From the NCBI GenBank assembly GCA_964415045.1, contig CAYPZL010000231.1, positions 1 to 7,747 of the forward strand: 7,747 nucleotides of DNA, given 5' to 3'. The translations under genes were made by a program, and so were the position numbers. Source of the DNA: CAYPZL01 sp964415045 (GTDB taxonomy: Bacteria > Planctomycetota > Phycisphaerae > Sedimentisphaerales > Anaerobacaceae). Below the pieces are notes generated by a model. The model was given only the letters and a program-made list of their open reading frames with translations, had not been told where the DNA came from and did no database searches. This document shows, in pieces, positions 1 through 6,074 of this stretch; position 1 is the first letter of the stretch, and every line of letters begins with the position of its first letter.

Positions 1-42
1 CCGGGCTGCGGACGAGGGAGAATCTCTATTTTCTGCCCAGAT

Positions 43-85
43 CCTTCGCCTGCGGCTCAGAGCCTGCCCTGAGCATAGCCGAAGG
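43..85. repeat. Intergenic imperfect hairpin repeat downstream of the FAD oxidoreductase gene
   Basis: Seen directly: an outer stem CCTTCG (43-48) pairs with CGAAGG (80-85), and an inner stem GCTCAG (55-60) pairs with CTGAGC (69-74). An internal loop separates them and the apical loop is 8 nt. The element lies just beyond the stop codon of the minus-strand gene ending at 118, so it could act as a transcript-end structure, but it has no T-tract. The layout resembles short palindromic intergenic repeats scattered through many GC-rich bacterial genomes; membership of such a family cannot be tested from one copy. The rest of 1-117 shows no gene. Confidence 0.55.
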
Positions 86-117
86 GATGACAGCGGCCTA
101 TCATCCGACAGCTTTCC

Positions 118-2037
118 CTAATCCGGTTCGCGCATGCCGCCTTCTTTGCTCATCAGGCGACAGCCGTCTTTGACCAGGGTGTCTTGCAGTTCTCTGATGT
201 GTTTCTCGTACACGCCTCGTGGCGTGGTTTTGTGTGCGGTGGCGAGCGCCGCGGCGGTGCCGACGGCCTGGCCCATCGCACAGCAGGGGCGCATTACGCG
301 GGTGCCGCCGAAGGCAATGTGCGTGGCCGAGTGACATCGTCCCGCCATGAACAGGTTCTCGATGTTCCTGGAGTAGAGCGTTCGATAGGGAATGCTGGTC
401 CGGCGTCCCTGGTACACGTGGATGCAGTCATTGCCCCGGACCCAGAACCCTTCGGGATGATGCACGTCGGGGCCCCAGTCCGTGAAGGCGACGGTGTCGT
501 CGTGGACGATACGCTGGTCGTAATCCTTCTGGCTCATCACGTAATCGCCGACGAGTCGCCGGCTCTCGCGGACACCGGCCACGTAGTTCAGCCAGAGAAG
601 TTCCCGCCTGAGGTTCTTCCGGCGGGTAGCGGGATTGTGGTTCTTGGCGTAGTTCCACAGGCCCAGCGAGATGCGGAACAGTTCATCGCGGATGTGCTCG
701 GCGTCTTCGATCGTGTTCTCCATCCCGCCGTACTCCACCCACCAGGCGTGATGGACATGGCCGTTGATGTCATTGCCTGGGTTCCGGCCCTTCCCGCGCG
801 AGGGCCGGTCGAAGTTCTCCGGACGGACGATCTGCCTGGTCCGCCGGTGCGAACCTACCGGCTCAAAATCGGACGAGGCTTTCCATTGATATGCCCACTC
901 CGGACAAACAAACGGGACCGGCTCCTGGCGCTCGGCGAAAACGGCCTTGTAGAGACTATTGCCCATGGTGCGGCTGCCCGCCTCCACGGGCGCGAGGGAC
1001 TCGTTGAACTCCGAGCGTGCTTCCTGGCCCATTCGATGCTCGGCCCCGGCGTAGTAGCCGATCCAGCCGTGTCCGGTCGTGTCGGCGAACAGCGGCGCGG
1101 AGAACCGCAGGCGCTGTCCGGTGCGGACGTCGATGGCGATGACGGAGGCGATGCGGGTCTTATCCTTCATGTTTACGTCGATGGCGCGTGTGTTGAGAAA
1201 GAGCGAGATATTCGCTTCGGCGCGGACGATTCTCTCCATCTTCTTCGAGTCGGCAAAACGGTCCCAGCCCTGCGGGGGGAAAAGCTCCTCCGTGATCCCC
1301 GTGACGTTGCGTCGGTCCGGCGGGTTGCCGATATAGCCCATGGGCGGGATCTCGATCTCCGAGGAGCTGTTGCCTCCGAGGACGGGCCGGTCCTGGATCA
1401 GGGCGACCTTGATCCCGTGGCGCGCCGCCGCCAGCGCCGCGCTCATGCCGGCCGGACCGCCGCCGACCACGACCAAATCGTACGCGCCCGTCTCTGCGAC
1501 GTTCTGGCTGACACCGGCGTAGCGGAGACGTTGCCTGGCCAGTTCCTCTGCCTCATTCGCAGGCTCGAACCGGCCGCTGGCCAGCACAATCGCATCGCAG
1601 CGTCCCCACCAGCCGGTGGTGTCATGCAGGCGAAGTTCCACCGTGCCCTTTTCCAGGTCGAAGTTGCCGCCGTTGGCCCAGTGCCAAGTGTCGTGATCCG
1701 CCTTGCCAAAGACCACGGGGCAGGCCTTGCCGTCGATGTGCACCTCGAATCGGCCCGGCGAATGAGAGGCAAGCCAGTCGCGGCAACGTACCCAGAGAGT
1801 ATACGTGCCGTCTTCCGGTATCGCGACCGATGTGACAGCGTCATCCACCGGCTTGCCCAGCCCAGTCGCCAGCAGGTAGACCGAACCCATGATGTCGATA
1901 TGCTGGGGGTCGTTGGACCACGTCCCCGTGCTGTCCATCGATTCGGCTTCCTGCCAGATCACGTGACTTTCGGCAAGACAGGCGGACACTGATATGAGCA
2001 CCAGAGACAAAATCGAACAGGTTTCCTTGACGCGCAT
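118..2037 (-). CDS. Exported FAD-dependent oxidoreductase with N-terminal beta-sandwich (carbohydrate-binding-like) domain
   Basis: The 639-residue product looks like a secreted flavoprotein of the FAD-dependent oxidoreductase group (PF12831-like). Residues 1-22 form a signal peptide. VSAC at 17-20 fits a lipobox, so it may be a lipoprotein, but Sec cleavage after ACLA is also possible. Residues about 25-155 are rich in beta-strand and Trp, as in golvesin/CBM-like sandwich domains. The Rossmann dinucleotide motif VGGGPAGMSA lies at 191-200 (Gly192, Gly194, Gly197), followed by LGGNSSSEIE at 220-229. The C-terminal FAD-contact segment runs from NLFMAGR (561-567) through GGTRVMRP (577-584) to GQAVGTAAALA (589-599). 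The gene is complete and ends with TAG. The start at 2037 is preferred because AGAGAG lies 9 nt upstream; an ATG at 2055 has no such site. The substrate is unknown. Family members in this context probably act on sugars or organic acids, which is inference. Confidence 0.88.
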   Translation of the reverse strand: MRVKETCSILSLVLISVSACLAESHVIWQEAESMDSTGTWSNDPQHIDIMGSVYLLATGLGKPVDDAVTSVAIPEDGTYTLWVRCRDWLASHSPGRFEVHIDGKACPVVFGKADHDTWHWANGGNFDLEKGTVELRLHDTTGWWGRCDAIVLASGRFEPANEAEELARQRLRYAGVSQNVAETGAYDLVVVGGGPAGMSAALAAARHGIKVALIQDRPVLGGNSSSEIEIPPMGYIGNPPDRRNVTGITEELFPPQGWDRFADSKKMERIVRAEANISLFLNTRAIDVNMKDKTRIASVIAIDVRTGQRLRFSAPLFADTTGHGWIGYYAGAEHRMGQEARSEFNESLAPVEAGSRTMGNSLYKAVFAERQEPVPFVCPEWAYQWKASSDFEPVGSHRRTRQIVRPENFDRPSRGKGRNPGNDINGHVHHAWWVEYGGMENTIEDAEHIRDELFRISLGLWNYAKNHNPATRRKNLRRELLWLNYVAGVRESRRLVGDYVMSQKDYDQRIVHDDTVAFTDWGPDVHHPEGFWVRGNDCIHVYQGRRTSIPYRTLYSRNIENLFMAGRCHSATHIAFGGTRVMRPCCAMGQAVGTAAALATAHKTTPRGVYEKHIRELQDTLVKDGCRLMSKEGGMREPD

Positions 2038-2046
2038 CGCCGTTTG

Positions 2047-2052
2047 CTCTCT
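2047..2052 (-). promoter_or_regulatory. Ribosome binding site deciding the FAD oxidoreductase start
   Basis: On the minus strand AGAGAG ends 9 nt before the ATG at 2037. It overlaps the codons after the alternative ATG at 2055, which has only A-rich sequence upstream. This favours the shorter protein, whose signal peptide then begins MRVKE. Confidence 0.5.
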
Positions 2053-2083
2053 CATCTATTTGTTTTCGTTCCGTGTCCTGACT

Positions 2084-2101
2084 GCCACGACGTTCCGTGG
2101 C
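2084..2101. other. Small hairpin near the predicted 5' end of the FAD oxidoreductase transcript
   Basis: GCCACG (2084-2089) and CGTGGC (2096-2101) form a perfect 6-bp stem with a 6-nt loop. It falls where transcription from the predicted minus-strand promoter would begin, so it could be a 5' stabilising structure or an operator half-site pair. A stem this short may be chance in GC-rich DNA. Confidence 0.25.
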
Positions 2102-2108
2102 GCCGCCC

Positions 2109-2138
2109 AGTATCCCACAATCCCGGCCCCCGTGGCAA
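2109..2138 (-). promoter_or_regulatory. Candidate sigma70-type promoter for the FAD oxidoreductase gene
   Basis: On the minus strand TTGCCA (2133-2138, five of six to TTGACA) is followed after 18 nt by GATACT (2109-2114, four of six to TATAAT). Transcription would start near 2102, giving a leader of about 65 nt. This is pattern matching only; the consensus in this lineage is unknown. Confidence 0.35.
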
Positions 2139-2205
2139 GGATCGCAGTACAAAGTCCTCATCCGGAATTTGCCGTATCCCGTGGGCCGCAGTGCCACAAA
2201 AGCGC

Positions 2206-2234
2206 TTGTCCGGGGGCCAGAGACCTTGTAGACT
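2206..2234 (+). promoter_or_regulatory. Candidate sigma70-type promoter for the HAF-repeat gene
   Basis: TTGTCC (2206-2211, four of six) and TAGACT (2229-2234, four of six) are separated by the ideal 17 nt. The expected transcript start near 2241 leaves a leader of about 60 nt. It is weak by sequence, but it is correctly placed in the divergent intergenic region, with no better candidate seen nearby. Confidence 0.28.
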
Positions 2235-2288
2235 CGCGGAGGCGAATCCTTCGAATACGGCCGGAGCACCGAGAACGCCTGCTCCCGC

Positions 2289-2293
2289 AGAGG
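2289..2293 (+). promoter_or_regulatory. Ribosome binding site for the HAF-repeat gene
   Basis: AGAGG lies 9 nt before the ATG at 2303. The open frame continues upstream to an ATG at 1994, but that start has no Shine-Dalgarno and would lie antisense to the FAD oxidoreductase signal peptide. The site therefore settles the start at 2303, directly before a membrane-anchor sequence. Confidence 0.6.
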
Positions 2294-2302
2294 TCCTGGG
2301 AT

Positions 2303-3382
2303 ATGAAGAGTCGGTATTATCTGGTCATCCTGATTGGCGTGCTCGTTTGCATGGGGGCCGCAGCGGCCCTGCTGCTGATGAGCCGGCCCCGCCGGCCCCG
2401 CGCCCTCTACAAGGTGACGTTCATCCCCTCGCTGGGCGGCTTTCTCATGAATCCCCATTCCCTCAACGATGCCGGCCAGGTGGTGGGCGTGGCCGAGACG
2501 CCGACTCGCACGCAACACATCTTCCTGTGGGACAAGCAGCAGGGCTTTCGCAAGCTCGGGCGCTACGACGAGCCGCCTCATGCCGGGCGGTTGTGCATCA
2601 ATAACGTCGGGCAGATCGTCGGCACAACCACCGACCCCAACGGCCACCGCCGGATCTTTTTCCGGGACGTGAACGATGACCGGCGGCAGATGCTCGGCAC
2701 CTTCGGCGGCCATCATGCGGTCGCGCAAGACTTGAACGACAGGGGACAGATCGTAGGGTACGCCGAGAACGCCGCCCTGCAGCGGCGCGCTTTCCTCTGG
2801 GACCCCAACTCCGGCATGCGGGACATCGGCACGCTTGGTGGTGACCAGGCCGCGGCTCTGCGCGTCAATGAGGCCGGTCAGATCGTCGGATGGTCCTTGA
2901 CGAAGAAGGGGACAATGCACCTGTTTCTGTGGGACTCGGTCGAAGGCATGACCGACCTCGGACCGTCCGGCAGCGGTCCCGCGCGCTGCTACATCAACAA
3001 CAACGGCTTCGTCGTGCGCCGCTTCGGCACGACCGCCGGCAAGACCTACTTTGTCACCTGGACGAAAGAGACCGGCGCCCGCGAGCTCGATTTCGTCGGC
3101 GTCGAGTCGGCCGAGCCTTGCGCGCTGAACGATGCGAACCGGTTTCTCATTCGGGGCAAGCCCGCCCATCTGAAGCTGCTCGGCCGGTCCCTGCGCCGGC
3201 GCCAGGAGTGCTACCTCTGGGACCCGAACGATGGCGTCATCCCGCTGCAGCCGCGCGTGCCCATACCGGATCTGACCTATCTCAAGGTGACCGACATTAA
3301 CAACAAAGGCTGCATCACGGCCATCATCCGAACCAGGGGCGCCGACCTGCTTCGAGCCGTCTTCCTCGAACCGGCGGGCTGA
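2303..3382 (+). CDS. Membrane-anchored HAF-repeat protein
   Basis: The 359-residue product starts with a hydrophobic helix (residues about 6-26, YLVILIGVLVCMGAAAALLL) followed by the basic stretch RPRRPR. This suggests an uncleaved N-terminal anchor with the rest outside the cytoplasm. The body is built from units of about 44 residues with the signature [LIV]N-x-x-G-[QF]-[IV]-V-G. Copies start at residues 54, 99, 144, 188 and 231, with decayed copies at 275 and 332. Between them recur FLWD and DIGTLGG-like segments (HIFLWD 72-77, AFLWDP 163-168, DIGTLGG 174-180, LFLWD 207-211). This matches the 'extracellular repeat, HAF family' signature, a predicted beta-rich repeat of unknown function. Seven units would suit a beta-propeller, which is inference. 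The gene converges on the neighbouring oxidoreductase gene, leaving 15 bp between stops. No catalytic motif is visible. Confidence 0.85.
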   Translation: MKSRYYLVILIGVLVCMGAAAALLLMSRPRRPRALYKVTFIPSLGGFLMNPHSLNDAGQVVGVAETPTRTQHIFLWDKQQGFRKLGRYDEPPHAGRLCINNVGQIVGTTTDPNGHRRIFFRDVNDDRRQMLGTFGGHHAVAQDLNDRGQIVGYAENAALQRRAFLWDPNSGMRDIGTLGGDQAAALRVNEAGQIVGWSLTKKGTMHLFLWDSVEGMTDLGPSGSGPARCYINNNGFVVRRFGTTAGKTYFVTWTKETGARELDFVGVESAEPCALNDANRFLIRGKPAHLKLLGRSLRRRQECYLWDPNDGVIPLQPRVPIPDLTYLKVTDINNKGCITAIIRTRGADLLRAVFLEPAG

Positions 3383-3397
3383 TGACGGCTTCGTTGA

Positions 3398-4762
3398 CTA
3401 CAGTCGCCAGGGACTGCGCATGGGCCGGGTGAGCATGCGGTTGGCCTGGTCGTTGTTGATGAATTCTTCTCGTTCGGGGTTCCAGCGGAGCTTGCGTCCG
3501 AGGCGGATGGCGATGTCGTCGAGGTGACAGATCGTGTCGGAGCGCACGGCCGTCTCGACGGGGCAGATCGTCTGCTCGCGGCTCCGGACGCATTCCAGGA
3601 AGTTCCGCTTGTGGTTGTTGCTGACGGGCAGCCGCACCTCAGTCGAATCGAACGTCTCCTGCAGGAGCGATTTGGGCTCGGCGTCGATGCCGCTGCGCGA
3701 GACGATGACCCAGCCGTCGGTGCCGACAAAGAGCACGCCCACGCCCTTGTGCTCCAGGGCTTCAGACTTGAACTGCGGGAATTCGCGCAGCGTGTGACTT
3801 CTCTCGGTGTGGATCATTCGCACGCCGTTCGCGTAGGTGTGCTCGACCCACCACGTTGTCGGCGTGTCGCAGAGGCCGTCTTCGGGCAGGGTGCCCGTTC
3901 CCTCGATCTCCAGCGGGCCGGTGTCGTCGCTGCCGTTGCCCCACTGGGCGATGTCCACGTGATGAATGCCCCAGGCGCCGCTGAGACAGCCGAGGCAATA
4001 GTCGTGGATGTGCATCCAGTAGCCTGGTGTGCCTTCGGCGCGGGAGGCGGCCCGCTGGAAGGTGTAGTCGGACCATGGCGCCGGCCCCAGCCACATGTCG
4101 TAATCGAATTCCTTCGGGTCGGGCTTGGTCTGGAGCGGCTGGTTCGGCAGTGTTGCGCCGGGCACGGACCCGACGACAATGGTCTTAAGCTTGCCGAGGC
4201 GCCGGTTTCGCGCCAGCTCGCAGGCGAAGCGGAAGTCCCGGCTGGAACGCTGCTGCGTGCCGAACTGAAAGACGACGCCGTACCGTGTCACCGCTTCGCG
4301 CAGCGCCTTCGCGGCCGCTACGTGTACGTCGGCGGGTTTCTCCAAGTACATATCCTTGCCGTTGCGGGCCGCCTCGATCCCGACCAGGGCGTGCCAGTGG
4401 TCCGGCGTTGCGACACAGACCGCGTCGATGTCGGGTCGCGCCAGCAGCTCGCGGAAGTCGTGATACGTCGCGCAGCTTGTGTCCCCGTACCGCCCGTCCA
4501 CGTGCTGCTTGGCCTTTTCCCTGAACGCGCGCCGCAGGTCGCAGACGGCCGCGACGCGCACGTCCTCCTGGGCCGAAAAACCGCGCAGGTGACCGCCGCC
4601 CATGCTGCCCACGCCGATGCAGCCCATAACGATCTTCTCGCTCGGCGGCGTGACGCCGGCGCCCCCCATGACCCGGCCCGGCACGAAGTACGGAAGCCCG
4701 ACGGCGCAGGCGCCCGCGGCGGTTGTTCGCAAGAATTGGCGACGGCTGACAGCATGTTTCAT
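3398..4762 (-). CDS. Tat-exported Gfo/Idh/MocA family oxidoreductase
   Basis: The 454-residue product is an NAD(P)-dependent sugar or cyclitol dehydrogenase-type protein. A twin-arginine signal SRRQFLR lies at residues 6-12, with a hydrophobic stretch to about 34. The Rossmann motif GVGSMG is at 50-55, ATPDHWH at 118-124, and the hallmark EKP at 141-143, with Lys142 the usual catalytic or cofactor-contacting residue. AWGIHHVDIAQW at 263-274 matches the conserved His/Asp segment of the C-terminal alpha/beta domain. The length is normal for the exported, planctomycete-type members. The start at 4762 is chosen because AGAGGG lies 10 nt upstream and the Tat signal begins at once. The longer frame starts at a TTG inside the likely promoter. 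Exported family members are thought to keep their cofactor tightly bound, as glucose-fructose oxidoreductase does. The substrate cannot be read from sequence. Confidence 0.92.
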   Translation of the reverse strand: MKHAVSRRQFLRTTAAGACAVGLPYFVPGRVMGGAGVTPPSEKIVMGCIGVGSMGGGHLRGFSAQEDVRVAAVCDLRRAFREKAKQHVDGRYGDTSCATYHDFRELLARPDIDAVCVATPDHWHALVGIEAARNGKDMYLEKPADVHVAAAKALREAVTRYGVVFQFGTQQRSSRDFRFACELARNRRLGKLKTIVVGSVPGATLPNQPLQTKPDPKEFDYDMWLGPAPWSDYTFQRAASRAEGTPGYWMHIHDYCLGCLSGAWGIHHVDIAQWGNGSDDTGPLEIEGTGTLPEDGLCDTPTTWWVEHTYANGVRMIHTERSHTLREFPQFKSEALEHKGVGVLFVGTDGWVIVSRSGIDAEPKSLLQETFDSTEVRLPVSNNHKRNFLECVRSREQTICPVETAVRSDTICHLDDIAIRLGRKLRWNPEREEFINNDQANRMLTRPMRSPWRL

Positions 4763-4772
4763 GGCAGATTGG

Positions 4773-4778
4773 CCCTCT
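4773..4778 (-). promoter_or_regulatory. Ribosome binding site deciding the start of the minus-strand Gfo/Idh/MocA gene
   Basis: On the minus strand AGAGGG lies 10 nt before the ATG at 4762, whose product opens with a twin-arginine signal. It supports this start over the TTG at 4855, 93 nt upstream. Confidence 0.6.
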
Positions 4779-4817
4779 ACTCTTTCACAATCGCAACAGC
4801 AATCCCCCACAGCGCGA

Positions 4818-4847
4818 ATTATAACATCCGCAACGAGAATGTGCCAC
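4818..4847 (-). promoter_or_regulatory. Candidate sigma70-type promoter for the minus-strand Gfo/Idh/MocA gene
   Basis: A perfect TATAAT (4818-4823 on the minus strand) is preceded, 18 nt away, by GTGGCA (4842-4847, four of six to TTGACA). Transcription would begin near 4811, leaving a leader of about 50 nt with the ribosome site inside it. It is the best promoter match in the window. No comparably good plus-strand promoter was found for the divergent gene at 4961. Confidence 0.45.
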
Positions 4848-4947
4848 GCTGACAATGCCGGTTGAATTCGTCATGGTCCTTGGCGCCGAATCCTGGTACA
4901 CTGGCGGCTCATGGATATGACCAACCGAAGAACCGACAGTTGTGTAT

Positions 4948-4953
4948 GGGAGG
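4948..4953 (+). promoter_or_regulatory. Strong ribosome binding site for the isomerase-like gene
   Basis: GGGAGG ends 7 nt before the ATG at 4961, an essentially ideal Shine-Dalgarno. It fixes the start there, 99 nt inside the longest frame, which begins with TTG at 4862. Confidence 0.75.
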
Positions 4954-4960
4954 ATGTAAC

Positions 4961-5878
4961 ATGAACCGTCGAAAATTCATCGCAGCGTCACTGGCGGCCG
5001 GCGCTGCCGCCGTCGGAGCAAAGAGTACTCCTGCCCGAGGCTCGAACCGAGCCAGGTTCCGCATGAAGTATGCCCCGCACTTCGGCATGTTCAAGAACAG
5101 CGCAGGCCCGGACCCGATCGATCAGCTCAAGTTCGCCGCCGACCAGGGTTTTACCGCCTGGGAAGACAACGGCATGATGGGCAAGAACGTCGATTTGCAG
5201 AAGAAGATCGCCCGGACCATGGAGCGGCTCGATATGACCATGGGTGTTTTCGTCTCGTCGGGCGGTTTCGACAGCAAGGCGGGCGAGTTTGTCACGAGCA
5301 CCTCGAGGGACCTGCACCAGCGGCTGCGGGCCCGCATGAAAGAGGCGGTCGAGGTCGCCAGACGCGTCAACGCCACCTGGTCCACGTTCGTCCCCGGCAA
5401 TGTCAGCCAGAAGCTCGAGATGGACTATCAGATGGCCAACTGCGTGGAGAATCTCCGCGTGTGCGCCGAGGTGTGCGAGCCGGCGGGTCTGGTCCTGGTG
5501 CTGGAACCGCTCAACTGGTGGGCGAACCATCCGGGGTTGTTCCTGACGCGGATCCCGCAGGCGTATCTGATCTGCCGGGCCGTCAACAGCCCCAGCGTCA
5601 AGATCCTCGACGATCTGTATCACCAGCAGGTCTCCGAGGGCAATCTCATCCCGAACATGGATCGGGCCTGGGACGAGATCGGCTACTTCCAGATCGGGGA
5701 CAATCCCGGCCGCAAGGAACCGACCACCGGAGAGATCAACTACAAGAATATCTTCAAGCACATCCATGACAAAGGCTATAAAGGTGTGCTGGGCATGGAG
5801 CACGGCGTCAGCGGCAAAGGGCAGGCCGGAGAGAAGGCGATGATCGAAGCGTATCGCTATTGTGACAGCTTTGAATGA
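4961..5878 (+). CDS. Tat-exported hydroxypyruvate isomerase-like TIM-barrel protein
   Basis: The 305-residue product belongs to the sugar-phosphate isomerase/epimerase TIM-barrel superfamily and is closest by motif to hydroxypyruvate isomerase (Hyi, COG3622-like). Residues 1-30 are a twin-arginine-type signal (NRRKFIAAS at 2-10, then an Ala-rich stretch). The barrel starts at KYAPHFGMF (36-44). Likely metal and catalytic residues are Glu182 in LVLEPLN, Asp218 and His221 in DDLYH, Gln244 and Asp247 in FQIGDNPGR (243-251), and Glu280 in LGMEHG. The two Glu residues are 98 apart, as expected from memory for Hyi. Hyi itself is cytoplasmic and about 260 residues, so the export signal explains the extra length. 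The gene diverges from one Gfo/Idh/MocA gene and precedes another by 196 bp. Possible roles are a keto-sugar isomerase or the eliminating partner in oxidative glycoside cleavage; which one is unknown. Confidence 0.87.
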   Translation: MNRRKFIAASLAAGAAAVGAKSTPARGSNRARFRMKYAPHFGMFKNSAGPDPIDQLKFAADQGFTAWEDNGMMGKNVDLQKKIARTMERLDMTMGVFVSSGGFDSKAGEFVTSTSRDLHQRLRARMKEAVEVARRVNATWSTFVPGNVSQKLEMDYQMANCVENLRVCAEVCEPAGLVLVLEPLNWWANHPGLFLTRIPQAYLICRAVNSPSVKILDDLYHQQVSEGNLIPNMDRAWDEIGYFQIGDNPGRKEPTTGEINYKNIFKHIHDKGYKGVLGMEHGVSGKGQAGEKAMIEAYRYCDSFE

Positions 5879-5888
5879 TCTTTGAATG
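5869..5888 (+). repeat. Short tandem duplication across the isomerase-like gene stop codon
   Basis: CTTTGAATG occurs at 5869-5877 and again at 5880-5888, an 11-nt period. The first copy contains most of the TGA stop (5876-5878). The second lies just outside the gene. It looks like a small replication-slippage duplication without effect on the protein. Confidence 0.4.
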
Positions 5889-5916
5889 GCCAAACGAAGG
5901 TCCTCGTCCGCTTCCT

Positions 5917-5989
5917 TGTCACCCCTGCGCAGGCAGGGGTCCAGGAACCGTTCGAGGAGGTCTGGATTCCCGCCTGCGCGGGAATGACA
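5917..5989. repeat. Pair of inverted palindromic intergenic repeats with covarying stems
   Basis: Two 28-bp units lie in opposite orientation: 5917-5944 and the reverse complement of 5962-5989. Each forms an 8-bp hairpin with a 4-nt loop: ACCCCTGC/GCAGGGGT at 5921-5940, and ATTCCCGC/GCGGGAAT at 5966-5985. The units differ at six positions, and all six fall into three base pairs that changed together, so both stems stay perfect. The type resembles the common intergenic repeats that translate spuriously as RAGGNP-like peptides. Together the units can also form one long hairpin around 5945-5961. The pair separates the isomerase-like gene from the next oxidoreductase gene and may attenuate or stabilise a shared transcript. 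The remaining sequence to 6074 shows only the ribosome site. Confidence 0.8.
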
Positions 5990-6061
5990 GTGATGTTTGC
6001 CGAATTCGATTCGCCATTCAAGGGGCGACAAGAGGAGCCGGCGCAATGCGGGCAGACAATC

Positions 6062-6067
6062 GAGAGG
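6062..6067 (+). promoter_or_regulatory. Ribosome binding site for the plus-strand Gfo/Idh/MocA gene
   Basis: GAGAGG ends 7 nt before the ATG at 6075, and the product then opens with a twin-arginine signal. The longer frame from a TTG at 5999 or nearby would add a basic, non-signal leader overlapping the repeat region and is rejected. Confidence 0.65.
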
Positions 6068-6074
6068 TTTGTGT

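Noticed and set aside
184..1992. Long plus-strand open frame (602 codons) antisense to the FAD oxidoreductase
   Set aside because: It is the mirror frame of a GC-rich gene; its translation is low-complexity, rich in Arg, Val, Gly and Pro, with no family motif, while the minus strand has a complete signal peptide and FAD motifs.
1994..2302. N-terminal extension of the HAF gene to an ATG at 1994
   Set aside because: No ribosome site, antisense to the neighbouring signal peptide, and it would bury the membrane anchor behind 103 residues without features.
1841..3169. Minus-strand open frame spanning the divergent intergenic region and the HAF gene
   Set aside because: It overlaps both real genes, lacks domain signatures, and the plus strand has seven regularly spaced HAF units.
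4830..4848. Sigma54-like promoter on the minus strand (TGGCAC followed by TTGC)
   Set aside because: The two blocks are 7 nt apart; the sigma54 -24/-12 consensus requires 5 between these strings.
3524..4852. Long plus-strand open frame antisense to the Gfo/Idh/MocA gene
   Set aside because: No recognisable motif or credible ribosome site; the opposite strand has Tat, Rossmann and EKP motifs.
5917..5989. CRISPR array or intrinsic terminator
   Set aside because: Only two units in inverted, not direct, orientation with a 17-nt gap, and no T-tract after either hairpin.
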